The notes beneath the pieces were generated by a model. It saw nothing but the letters and a program-made list of their open reading frames with translations. It searched no databases and was not told the origin of the DNA. Below are positions 25,646 through 38,903 of a stretch of 64,000 bases of DNA, one piece after another. Source of the stretch: Euwallacea fornicatus (lineage: Eukaryota > Arthropoda > Insecta > Coleoptera > Curculionidae); assembly GCF_040115645.1 (NCBI RefSeq), contig NW_027096023.1, forward strand, positions 744,001 through 808,000, given 5' to 3'. The position numbers and the translations under genes are program-made. Position 1 is the first letter of the stretch, and the number at the start of each line of letters is the position of its first letter.

Positions 25646-28610
25646 GCGTTTTCGAGATAAACAGTAATTTCTTTGCTCAAACTCACATATTTTGTGACTT
25701 TTCAAACTTTGAAAATTAATAACTTCGACAAATGATGTTCAAATTTCTTCAGCAATGGCTCAAATGAATAAGCTCGACTTGCTCTTTAATATCACTTACA
25801 CATTTAGTGGGATATTGTTGCGTTTTCGAGACAAAGAGTAATTTCTTTGCTCAAACTCACATATTTTGTGACATTTCAAACTTTGAAAATTCATAACTTC
25901 GACAAATGATGTTCAAATTTCGTCAGCAATGGCTCAAATGAATTAGCTCGACTTGCTGTTTAATATCACTTACACATTTAGTGGGATATTGTTGCGTTTT
26001 CGAGACAAAGAGTAATTTCTTTGCTCAAACTCACATATTTTGTGACATTTCAAACTTTGAAAATTCATAACTTCGACAAATGATGTTCAAATTTCGTCAG
26101 CAATGGCTCAAATGAATAAGCTCGACTTGCTCTTTAATATAACTTACACATTTAGTGGGATATTGTTGCGTTTTCGAGACAAAGAGTAATTTCTTTGCTC
26201 AAACTCACATATTTTGTGACATTTCAAACTTTGAAAATTCATAACTTCGACAAATGATGTTCAAATTTCGTCAGCAATGGCTCAAATGAATAAGCTCGAC
26301 TTGCTGTTTAATATAACTTACACAGTTTAGTGGCATGTTGTTGCGTTTTCGAGATAAACAGTAATTTCTTTGCTCAAACTCACATATTTTGTGACTTTTC
26401 AAACTTTGAAAATTCATAACTTCGACAAATGATGTTCAAATTTCGTCAGCAATGGCTCAAATGAATAAGCTCGACTTGCTGTTTAATATAACTTACACAG
26501 TTTAGTGGCATGTTGTTGCGTTTTCGAGATAAACGGTAATTTCTTTGCTCAAACTCACATATTTTGTGACTTTTCAAACTTTGAAAATTAATAACTTCGA
26601 CAAATGATGTTCAAATTTCTTCAGCAATGGCTCAAATGAATAAGCTCGACTTGCTCTTTAATATCACTTACACATTTAGTGGGATATTGTTGCGTTTTCG
26701 AGACAAAGAGTAATTTCTTTGCTCAAACTCACATATTTTGTGACATTTCAAACTTTGAAAATTCATAACTTCGACAAATGATGTTCAAATTTCGTCAGCA
26801 ATGGCTCAAATGAATTAGCTCGACTTGCTGTTTAATATCACTTACACATTTAGTGGGATATTGTTGCGTTTTCGAGACAAAGAGTAATTTCTTTGCTCAA
26901 ACTCACATATTTTGTGACATTTCAAACTTTGAAAATTCATAACTTCGACAAATGATGTTCAAATTTCGTCAGCAATGGCTCAAATGAATAAGCTCGACTT
27001 GCTCTTTAATATCACTTACACATTTAGTGGGATATTGTTGCGTTTTCGAGACAAAGAGTAATTTCTTTGCTCAAACTCACATATTTTGTGACATTTCAAA
27101 CTTTGAAAATTCATAACTTCGACAAATGATGTTCAAATTTCGTCAGCAATGGCTCAAATGAATAAGCTCGACTTGCTCTTTAATATCACTTACACAGTTT
27201 AGTGGCATGATGTTGCGTTTTCGAGATAAACAGTAATTTCTTTGCTCAAACTCACATATTTTGTGACTTTTCAAACTTTGAAAATTCATAACTTCGACAA
27301 ATGATGTTCAAATTTCGTCAGCAATGGCTCAAATGAATAAGCTCGACTTGCTCTTTAATATCACTTACACATTTAGTGGGATATTGTTGCGTTTTCGAGA
27401 CAAAGAGTAATTTCTTTGCTCAAACTCACATATTTTGTGACATTTCAAACTTTGAAAATTCATAACTTCGACAAATGATGTTCAAATTTCGTCAGCAATG
27501 GCTCAAATGAATAAGCTCGACTTGCTCTTTAATATCACTTACACAGTTTAGTGGCATGATGTTGCGTTTTCGAGATAAACAGTAATTTCTTTGCTCAAAC
27601 TCACATATTTTGTGACTTTTCAAACTTTGAAAATTCATAACTTCGACAAATGATGTTCAAATTTCGTCAGCAATGGCTCAAATGAATAAGCTCGACTTGC
27701 TCTTTAATATCACTTACACAGTTTAGTGGCATGATGTTGCGTTTTCGAGATAAACAGTAATTTCTTTGCTCAAACTCACATATTTTGTGACTTTTCAAAC
27801 TTTGAAAATTCATAACTTCGACAAATGATGTTCAAATTTCGTCAGCAATGGCTCAAATGAATAAGCTCGACTTGCTGTTTAATATAACTTACACAGTTTA
27901 GTGGCATGTTGTTGCGTTTTCGAGATAAACAGTAATTTCTTTGCTCAAACTCACATATTTTGTGACATTTCAAACTTTGAAAATTCATAACTTCGACAAA
28001 TGATGTTCAAATTTCGTCAGCAATGGCTCAAATGAATAAGCTCGACTTGCTCTTTAATATCACTTACACATTTAGTGGGATATTGTTGCGTTTTCGAGAC
28101 AAAGAGTAATTTCTTTGCTCAAACTCACATATTTTGTGACATTTCAAACTTTGAAAATTCATAACTTCGACAAATGATGTTCAAATTTCGTCAGCAATGG
28201 CTCAAATGAATAAGCTCGACTTGCTGTTTAATATAACTTACACATTTAGTGGGATATTGTTGCGTTTTCGAGACAAAGAGTAATTTCTTTGCTCAAACTC
28301 ACATATTTTGTGACATTTCAAACTTTGAAAATTCATAACTTCGACAAATGATGTTCAAATTTCGTCAGCAATGGCTCAAATGAATAAGCTCGACTTGCTG
28401 TTTAATATAACTTACACATTTAGTGGGATATTGTTGCGTTTTCGAGACAAAGAGTAATTTCTTTGCTCAAACTCACATATTTTGTGACATTTCAAACTTT
28501 GAAAATTCATAACTTCGACAAATGATGTTCAAATTTCGTCAGCAATGGCTCAAATGAATAAGCTCGACTTGCTGTTTAATATAACTTACACAGTTTAGTG
28601 GCATGTTGTT
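25646..28610 (+). repeat. 17-monomer higher-order repeat, copy 1 (2,965 bp)
   Basis: Seventeen monomers with the same order and lengths as the next 2,965 bp. Markers: ttcttc at 25745 (partner 28710), aattagc at 25941 (28906), the unusual ctctttaatataac at 26131 (29096), aattagc at 26813 (29778). The ctcttt/atataac pair is a recombinant of the two usual haplotypes (ctcttt with atatcac, ctgttt with atataac) and was seen only in these two copies, which ties them together. Confidence 0.96.
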
Positions 28611-31575
28611 GCGTTTTCGAGATAAACAGTAATTTCTTTGCTCAAACTCACATATTTTGTGACTTTTCAAACTTTGAAAATTAATAACTTCGACAAATGA
28701 TGTTCAAATTTCTTCAGCAATGGCTCAAATGAATAAGCTCGACTTGCTCTTTAATATCACTTACACATTTAGTGGGATATTGTTGCGTTTTCGAGACAAA
28801 GAGTAATTTCTTTGCTCAAACTCACATATTTTGTGACATTTCAAACTTTGAAAATTCATAACTTCGACAAATGATGTTCAAATTTCGTCAGCAATGGCTC
28901 AAATGAATTAGCTCGACTTGCTGTTTAATATCACTTACACATTTAGTGGGATATTGTTGCGTTTTCGAGACAAAGAGTAATTTCTTTGCTCAAACTCACA
29001 TATTTTGTGACATTTCAAACTTTGAAAATTCATAACTTCGACAAATGATGTTCAAATTTCGTCAGCAATGGCTCAAATGAATAAGCTCGACTTGCTCTTT
29101 AATATAACTTACACATTTAGTGGGATATTGTTGCGTTTTCGAGACAAAGAGTAATTTCTTTGCTCAAACTCACATATTTTGTGACATTTCAAACTTTGAA
29201 AATTCATAACTTCGACAAATGATGTTCAAATTTCGTCAGCAATGGCTCAAATGAATAAGCTCGACTTGCTGTTTAATATAACTTACACAGTTTAGTGGCA
29301 TGTTGTTGCGTTTTCGAGATAAACAGTAATTTCTTTGCTCAAACTCACATATTTTGTGACTTTTCAAACTTTGAAAATTCATAACTTCGACAAATGATGT
29401 TCAAATTTCGTCAGCAATGGCTCAAATGAATAAGCTCGACTTGCTGTTTAATATAACTTACACAGTTTAGTGGCATGTTGTTGCGTTTTCGAGATAAACG
29501 GTAATTTCTTTGCTCAAACTCACATATTTTGTGACTTTTCAAACTTTGAAAATTAATAACTTCGACAAATGATGTTCAAATTTCTTCAGCAATGGCTCAA
29601 ATGAATAAGCTCGACTTGCTCTTTAATATCACTTACACATTTAGTGGGATATTGTTGCGTTTTCGAGACAAAGAGTAATTTCTTTGCTCAAACTCACATA
29701 TTTTGTGACATTTCAAACTTTGAAAATTCATAACTTCGACAAATGATGTTCAAATTTCGTCAGCAATGGCTCAAATGAATTAGCTCGACTTGCTGTTTAA
29801 TATCACTTACACATTTAGTGGGATATTGTTGCGTTTTCGAGACAAAGAGTAATTTCTTTGCTCAAACTCACATATTTTGTGACATTTCAAACTTTGAAAA
29901 TTCATAACTTCGACAAATGATGTTCAAATTTCGTCAGCAATGGCTCAAATGAATAAGCTCGACTTGCTCTTTAATATCACTTACACATTTAGTGGGATAT
30001 TGTTGCGTTTTCGAGACAAAGAGTAATTTCTTTGCTCAAACTCACATATTTTGTGACATTTCAAACTTTGAAAATTCATAACTTCGACAAATGATGTTCA
30101 AATTTCGTCAGCAATGGCTCAAATGAATAAGCTCGACTTGCTCTTTAATATCACTTACACAGTTTAGTGGCATGATGTTGCGTTTTCGAGATAAACAGTA
30201 ATTTCTTTGCTCAAACTCACATATTTTGTGACTTTTCAAACTTTGAAAATTCATAACTTCGACAAATGATGTTCAAATTTCGTCAGCAATGGCTCAAATG
30301 AATAAGCTCGACTTGCTCTTTAATATCACTTACACATTTAGTGGGATATTGTTGCGTTTTCGAGACAAAGAGTAATTTCTTTGCTCAAACTCACATATTT
30401 TGTGACATTTCAAACTTTGAAAATTCATAACTTCGACAAATGATGTTCAAATTTCGTCAGCAATGGCTCAAATGAATAAGCTCGACTTGCTCTTTAATAT
30501 CACTTACACAGTTTAGTGGCATGATGTTGCGTTTTCGAGATAAACAGTAATTTCTTTGCTCAAACTCACATATTTTGTGACTTTTCAAACTTTGAAAATT
30601 CATAACTTCGACAAATGATGTTCAAATTTCGTCAGCAATGGCTCAAATGAATAAGCTCGACTTGCTCTTTAATATCACTTACACAGTTTAGTGGCATGAT
30701 GTTGCGTTTTCGAGATAAACAGTAATTTCTTTGCTCAAACTCACATATTTTGTGACTTTTCAAACTTTGAAAATTCATAACTTCGACAAATGATGTTCAA
30801 ATTTCGTCAGCAATGGCTCAAATGAATAAGCTCGACTTGCTGTTTAATATAACTTACACAGTTTAGTGGCATGTTGTTGCGTTTTCGAGATAAACAGTAA
30901 TTTCTTTGCTCAAACTCACATATTTTGTGACATTTCAAACTTTGAAAATTCATAACTTCGACAAATGATGTTCAAATTTCGTCAGCAATGGCTCAAATGA
31001 ATAAGCTCGACTTGCTCTTTAATATCACTTACACATTTAGTGGGATATTGTTGCGTTTTCGAGACAAAGAGTAATTTCTTTGCTCAAACTCACATATTTT
31101 GTGACATTTCAAACTTTGAAAATTCATAACTTCGACAAATGATGTTCAAATTTCGTCAGCAATGGCTCAAATGAATAAGCTCGACTTGCTGTTTAATATA
31201 ACTTACACATTTAGTGGGATATTGTTGCGTTTTCGAGACAAAGAGTAATTTCTTTGCTCAAACTCACATATTTTGTGACATTTCAAACTTTGAAAATTCA
31301 TAACTTCGACAAATGATGTTCAAATTTCGTCAGCAATGGCTCAAATGAATAAGCTCGACTTGCTGTTTAATATAACTTACACATTTAGTGGGATATTGTT
31401 GCGTTTTCGAGACAAAGAGTAATTTCTTTGCTCAAACTCACATATTTTGTGACATTTCAAACTTTGAAAATTCATAACTTCGACAAATGATGTTCAAATT
31501 TCGTCAGCAATGGCTCAAATGAATAAGCTCGACTTGCTGTTTAATATAACTTACACAGTTTAGTGGCATGTTGTT
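28611..31575 (+). repeat. 17-monomer higher-order repeat, copy 2 (2,965 bp)
   Basis: Second tandem copy. All monomer types and lengths agree with copy 1. Immediately after, 31576 is a tttcaat monomer rather than the ttaataactt/ttcttcagc monomer that would start a third copy, so the unit ends sharply at a monomer boundary by my phase. The true crossover point can lie anywhere in the shared flanking identity. Confidence 0.96.
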
Positions 31576-34500
31576 GCGTTTTCGAGATAAACAGTAATTT
31601 CTTTGCTCAAACTCACATATTTTGTGACTTTTCAAACTTTGAAAATTCATAACTTCGACAAATGATGTTTCAATTTCGTCAGCAATGGCTCAAATGAATA
31701 AGCTCGACTTGCTGTTTAATATAACTTACACAGTTTAGTGGCATGTTGTTGCGTTTTCGAGATAAACAGTAATTTCTTTGCTCAAACTCACATATTTTGT
31801 GACATTTCAAACTTTGAAAATTCATAACTTCGACAAATGATGTTCAAATTTCGTCAGCAATGGCTCAAATGAATAAGCTCGACTTGCTCTTTAATATCAC
31901 TTACACATTTAGTGGGATATTGTTGCGTTTTCGAGACAAAGAGTAATTTCTTTGCTCAAACTCACATATTTTGTGACATTTCAAACTTTGAAAATTCATA
32001 ACTTCGACAAATGATGTTCAAATTTCGTCAGCAATGGCTCAAATGAATAAGCTCGACTTGCTGTTTAATATAACTTACACAGTTTAGTGGCATGTTGTTG
32101 CGTTTTCGAGATAAACAGTAATTTCTTTGCTCAAACTCACATATTTTGTGACTTTTCAAACTTTGAAAATTCATAACTTCGACAAATGATGTTCAAATTT
32201 CGTCAGCAATGGCTCAAATGAATAAGCTCGACTTGCTGTTTAATATAACTTACACATTTAGTGGGATATTGTTGCGTTTTCGAGACAAAGAGTAATTTCT
32301 TTGCTCAAACTCACATATTTTGTGACTTTTCAAACTTTGAAAATTAATAACTTCGACAAATGATGTTCAAATTTCTTCAGCAATGGCTCAAATGAATAAG
32401 CTCGACTTGCTCTTTAATATCACTTACACATTTAGTGGGATATTGTTGCGTTTTCGAGACAAAGAGTAATTTCTTTGCTCAAACTCACATATTTTGTGAC
32501 ATTTCAAACTTTGAAAATTCATAACTTCGACAAATGATGTTCAAATTTCGTCAGCAATGGCTCAAATGAATAAGCTCGACTTGCTGTTTAATATCACTTA
32601 CACATTTAGTGGGATATTGTTGCGTTTTCGAGACAAAGAGTAATTTCTTTGCTCAAACTCACATATTTTGTGACATTTCAAACTTTGAAAATTCATAACT
32701 TCGACAAATGATGTTCAAATTTCGTCAGCAATGGCTCAAATGAATAAGCTCGACTTGCTGTTTAATATAACTTACACAGTTTAGTGGCATGTTGTTGCGT
32801 TTTCGAGATAAACGGTAATTTCTTTGCTCAAACTCACATATTTTGTGACTTTTCAAACTTTGAAAATTAATAACTTCGACAAATGATGTTCAAATTTCTT
32901 CAGCAATGGCTCAAATGAATAAGCTCGACTTGCTCTTTAATATCACTTACACATTTAGTGGGATATTGTTGCGTTTTCGAGACAAAGAGTAATTTCTTTG
33001 CTCAAACTCACATATTTTGTGACATTTCAAACTTTGAAAATTCATAACTTCGACAAATGATGTTCAAATTTCGTCAGCAATGGCTCAAATGAATAAGCTC
33101 GACTTGCTGTTTAATATAACTTACACAGTTTAGTGGCATGTTGTTGCGTTTTCGAGATAAACAGTAATTTCTTTGCTCAAACTCACATATTTTGTGACAT
33201 TTCAAACTTTGAAAATTCATAACTTCGACAAATGATGTTCAAATTTCGTCAGCAATGGCTCAAATGAATAAGCTCGACTTGCTCTTTAATATCACTTACA
33301 CATTTAGTGGGATATTGTTGCGTTTTCGAGACAAAGAGTAATTTCTTTGCTCAAACTCACATATTTTGTGACATTTCAAACTTTGAAAATTCATAACTTC
33401 GACAAATGATGTTCAAATTTCGTCAGCAATGGCTCAAATGAATAAGCTCGACTTGCTCTTTAATATCACTTACACAGTTTAGTGGCATGTTGTTGCGTTT
33501 TCGAGATAAACAGTAATTTCTTTGCTCAAACTCACATATTTTGTGACATTTCAAACTTTGAAAATTCATAACTTCGACAAATGATGTTCAAATTTCGTCA
33601 GCAATGGCTCAAATGAATAAGCTCGACTTGCTGTTTAATATAACTTACACAGTTTAGTGGCATGTTGTTGCGTTTTCGAGATAAACAGTAATTTCTTTGC
33701 TCAAACTCACATATTTTGTGACATTTCAAACTTTGAAAATTCATAACTTCGACAAATGATGTTCAAATTTCGTCAGCAATGGCTCAAATGAATAAGCTCG
33801 ACTTGCTCTTTAATATCACTTACACATTTAGTGGGATATTGTTGCGTTTTCGAGACAAAGAGTAATTTCTTTGCTCAAACTCACATATTTTGTGACATTT
33901 CAAACTTTGAAAATTCATAACTTCGACAAATGATGTTCAAATTTCGTCAGCAATGGCTCAAATGAATAAGCTCGACTTGCTGTTTAATATAACTTACACA
34001 GTTTAGTGGCATGTTGTTGCGTTTTCGAGATAAACAGTAATTTCTTTGCTCAAACTCACATATTTTGTGACATTTCAAACTTTGAAAATTCATAACTTCG
34101 ACAAATGATGTTCAAATTTCGTCAGCAATGGCTCAAATGAATAAGCTCGACTTGCTCTTTAATATCACTTACACATTTAGTGGGATATTGTTGCGTTTTC
34201 GAGACAAAGAGTAATTTCTTTGCTCAAACTCACATATTTTGTGACATTTCAAACTTTGAAAATTCATAACTTCGACAAATGATGTTCAAATTTCGTCAGC
34301 AATGGCTCAAATGAATAAGCTCGACTTGCTGTTTAATATAACTTACACAGTTTAGTGGCATGTTGTTGCGTTTTCGAGATAAACAGTAATTTCTTTGCTC
34401 AAACTCACATATTTTGTGACTTTTCAAACTTTGAAAATTCATAACTTCGACAAATGATGTTCAAATTTCGTCAGCAATGGCTCAAATGAATAAGCTCGAC

Positions 34501-35064
34501 TTGCTGTTTAATATAACTTACACATTTAGTGGGATATTGTTGCGTTTTCGAGACAAAGAGTAATTTCTTTGCTCAAACTCACATATTTTGTGACATTTCA
34601 AACTTTGAAAATTCATAACTTCGACAAATGATGTTCAAATTTCGTCAGCAATGGCTCAAATGAATAAGCTCGACTTGCTCTTTAATATCACTTACACATT
34701 TAGTGGGATATTGTTGCGTTTTCGAGACAAAGAGTAATTTCTTTGCTCAAACTCACATATTTTGTGACATTTCAAAATTTGAAAATTCATAACTTCGACA
34801 AATGATGTTCAAATTTCGTCAGCAATGGCTCAAATGAATAAGCTCGACTTGCTGTTTAATATAACTTACACAGTTTAGTGGCATGTTGTTGCGTTTTCGA
34901 GATAAACAGTAATTTCTTTGCTCAAACTCACATATTTTGTGACTTTTCAAACTTTGAAAATTCATAACTTCGACAAATGATGTTCAAATTTCGTCAGCAA
35001 TGGCTCAAATGAATAAGCTCGACTTGCTGTTTAATATAACTTACACATTTAGTGGGATATTGTT
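31576..35064 (+). repeat. Mosaic monomers
   Basis: Twenty monomers with frequent alternation of taaacag/A54 and caaagag monomers. At 33670-34367, two successive pairs (33670 with 33844, 34019 with 34193) form a dimer repeat of 349 bp. The monomer at 32274 carries ttaataactt and ttcttcagc but starts cgagacaaagag, an apparent exchange inside the taaacgg lineage. The caaaatttg cassette recurs at 34542-35064. Confidence 0.82.
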
Positions 35065-36635
35065 GCGTTTTCGAGACAAAGAGTAATTTCTTTGCTCAAA
35101 CTCACATATTTTGTGACTTTTCAAACTTTGAAAATTCATAACTTCGACAAATGATGTTCAAATTTCGTCAGCAATGGCTCAAATGAATAAGCTCGACTTG
35201 CTGTTTAATATCACTTACACATTTAGTGGGATATTGTTGCGTTTTCGAGACAAAGAGTAATTTCTTTGCTCAAACTCACATATTTTGTGACATTTCAAAC
35301 TTTGAAAATTCATAACTTCGACAAATGATGTTCAAATTTCGTCAGCAATGGCTCAAATGAATAAGCTCGACTTGCTGTTTAATATAACTTACACAGTTTA
35401 GTGGCATGTTGTTGCGTTTTCGAGATAAACGGTAATTTCTTTGCTCAAACTCACATATTTTGTGACTTTTCAAACTTTGAAAATTAATAACTTCGACAAA
35501 TGATGTTCAAATTTCTTCAGCAATGGCTCAAATGAATAAGCTCGACTTGCTCTTTAATATCACTTACACATTTAGTGGGATATTGTTGCGTTTTCGAGAC
35601 AAAGAGTAATTTCTTTGCTCAAACTCACATATTTTGTGACATTTCAAACTTTGAAAATTCATAACTTCGACAAATGATGTTCAAATTTCGTCAGCAATGG
35701 CTCAAATGAATAAGCTCGACTTGCTGTTTAATATAACTTACACAGTTTAGTGGCATGTTGTTGCGTTTTCGAGATAAACAGTAATTTCTTTGCTCAAACT
35801 CACATATTTTGTGACATTTCAAACTTTGAAAATTCATAACTTCGACAAATGATGTTCAAATTTCGTCAGCAATGGCTCAAATGAATAAGCTCGACTTGCT
35901 CTTTAATATCACTTACACATTTAGTGGGATATTGTTGCGTTTTCGAGACAAAGAGTAATTTCTTTGCTCAAACTCACATATTTTGTGACATTTCAAACTT
36001 TGAAAATTCATAACTTCGACAAATGATGTTCAAATTTCGTCAGCAATGGCTCAAATGAATAAGCTCGACTTGCTCTTTAATATCAGTTACACAGTTTAGT
36101 GGCATGTTGTTGCGTTTTCGAGATAAACAGTAATTTCTTTGCTCAAACTCACATATTTTGTGACTTTTCAAACTTTGAAAATTCATAACTTCGACAAATG
36201 ATGTTCAAATTTCGTCAGCAATGGCTCAAATGAATAAGCTCGACTTGCTGTTTAATATAACTTACACAGTTTAGTGGCATGTTGTTGCGGTTTCGAGACA
36301 AAGAGTAATTTCTTTGCTCAAACTCACATATTTTGTGACTTTTCAAACTTTGAAAATTCATAACTTCGACAAATGATGTTCAAATTTCGTCAGCAATGGC
36401 TCAAATGAATAAGCTCGACTTGCTGTTTAATATCACTTACACATTTAGTGGGATATTGTTGCGTTTTCGAGACAAAGAGTAATTTCTTTGCTCAAACTCA
36501 CATATTTTGTGACATTTCAAACTTTGAAAATTCATAACTTCGACAAATGATGTTCAAATTTCGTCAGCAATGGCTCAAATGAATAAGCTCGACTTGCTGT
36601 TTAATATCACTTACACAGTTTAGTGGCATGTTGTT
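35065..36635 (+). repeat. Nine-monomer segment, copy 1 (repeated at +2,268 bp)
   Basis: Nine monomers matching 37333-38903 in order and length. Shared rare markers: tatcagttac (tcagttac at 36083 and 38351) and gcggtttcgagacaaag at the next-but-one monomer. The intervening four monomers (36636-37332) do not recur after 38903, so this is a 13-monomer period in which only nine are conserved. Confidence 0.9.
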
Positions 36636-37332
36636 GCGGTTTCGAGACAAAGAGTAATTTCTTTGCTCAAACTCACATATTTTGTGACATTTCAAACTTT
36701 GAAAATTCATAACTTCGACAAATGATGTTCAAATTTCGTCAGCAATGGCTCAAATGAATAAGCTCGACTTGCTCTTTAATATCACTTACACATTTAGTGG
36801 GATATTGTTGCGTTTTCGAGACAAAGAGTAATTTCTTTGCTCAAACTCACATATTTTGTGACTTTTCAAACTTTGAAAATTCATAACTTCGACAAATGAT
36901 GTTCAAATTTCGTCAGCAATGGCTCAAATGAATAAGCTCGACTTGCTGTTTAATATAACTTACACAGTTTAGTGGCATGTTGTTGCGTTTTCGAGATAAA
37001 CAGTAATTTCTTTGCTCAAACTCACATATTTTGTGACTTTTCAAACTTTGAAAATTAATAACTTCGACAAATGATGTTCAAATTTCGTCAGCAATGGCTC
37101 AAATGAATAAGCTCGACTTGCTGTTTAATATAACTTACACATTTAGTGGGATATTGTTGCGTTTTCGAGACAAAGAGTAATTTCTTTGCTCAAACTCACA
37201 TATTTTGTGACTTTTCAAACTTTGAAAATTCATAACTTCGACAAATGATGTTCAAATTTCGTCAGCAATGGCTCAAATGAATAAGCTCGACTTGCTGTTT
37301 AATATAACTTACACATTTAGTGGGATATTGTT
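36636..37332 (+). repeat. Four monomers between the nine-monomer copies
   Basis: Starts with a gcggtttcgagacaaag monomer and includes one ttaataactt monomer at 36985 that has taaacag and ttcgtcagc, unlike the taaacgg lineage. Confidence 0.8.
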
Positions 37333-38903
37333 GCGTTTTCGAGACAAAGAGTAATTTCTTTGCTCAAACTCACATATTTTGTGACTTTTCAAACTTTGAA
37401 AATTCATAACTTCGACAAATGATGTTCAAATTTCGTCAGCAATGGCTCAAATGAATAAGCTCGACTTGCTGTTTAATATCACTTACACATTTAGTGGGAT
37501 ATTGTTGCGTTTTCGAGACAAAGAGTAATTTCTTTGCTCAAACTCACATATTTTGTGACATTTCAAACTTTGAAAATTCATAACTTCGACAAATGATGTT
37601 CAAATTTCGTCAGCAATGGCTCAAATGAATAAGCTCGACTTGCTGTTTAATATAACTTACACAGTTTAGTGGCATGTTGTTGCGTTTTCGAGATAAACGG
37701 TAATTTCTTTGCTCAAACTCACATATTTTGTGACTTTTCAAACTTTGAAAATTAATAACTTCGACAAATGATGTTCAAATTTCTTCAGCAATGGCTCAAA
37801 TGAATAAGCTCGACTTGCTCTTTAATATCACTTACACATTTAGTGGGATATTGTTGCGTTTTCGAGACAAAGAGTAATTTCTTTGCTCAAACTCACATAT
37901 TTTGTGACATTTCAAACTTTGAAAATTCATAACTTCGACAAATGATGTTCAAATTTCGTCAGCAATGGCTCAAATGAATAAGCTCGACTTGCTGTTTAAT
38001 ATAACTTACACAGTTTAGTGGCATGTTGTTGCGTTTTCGAGATAAACAGTAATTTCTTTGCTCAAACTCACATATTTTGTGACATTTCAAACTTTGAAAA
38101 TTCATAACTTCGACAAATGATGTTCAAATTTCGTCAGCAATGGCTCAAATGAATAAGCTCGACTTGCTCTTTAATATCACTTACACATTTAGTGGGATAT
38201 TGTTGCGTTTTCGAGACAAAGAGTAATTTCTTTGCTCAAACTCACATATTTTGTGACATTTCAAACTTTGAAAATTCATAACTTCGACAAATGATGTTCA
38301 AATTTCGTCAGCAATGGCTCAAATGAATAAGCTCGACTTGCTCTTTAATATCAGTTACACAGTTTAGTGGCATGTTGTTGCGTTTTCGAGATAAACAGAA
38401 ATTTCTTTGCTCAAACTCACATATTTTGTGACTTTTCAAACTTTGAAAATTCATAACTTCGACAAATGATGTTCAAATTTCGTCAGCAATGGCTCAAATG
38501 AATAAGCTCGACTTGCTGTTTAATATAACTTACACAGTTTAGTGGCATGTTGTTGCGGTTTCGAGACAAAGAGTAATTTCTTTGCTCAAACTCACATATT
38601 TTGTGACTTTTCAAACTTTGAAAATTCATAACTTCGACAAATGATGTTCAAATTTCGTCAGCAATGGCTCAAATGAATAAGCTCGACTTGCTGTTTAATA
38701 TCACTTACACATTTAGTGGGATATTGTTGCGTTTTCGAGACAAAGAGTAATTTCTTTGCTCAAACTCACATATTTTGTGACATTTCAAACTTTGAAAATT
38801 CATAACTTCGACAAATGATGTTCAAATTTCGTCAGCAATGGCTCAAATGAATAAGCTCGACTTGCTGTTTAATATCACTTACACAGTTTAGTGGCATGTT
38901 GTT
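37333..38903 (+). repeat. Nine-monomer segment, copy 2
   Basis: Matches 35065-36635 at all diagnostic sites except a private change at 38380-38400 (taaacagaaattt instead of taaacagtaattt). It contains the last taaacgg monomer of the window (37682). A further partial match to its second half follows at 39254-40126. Confidence 0.9.
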
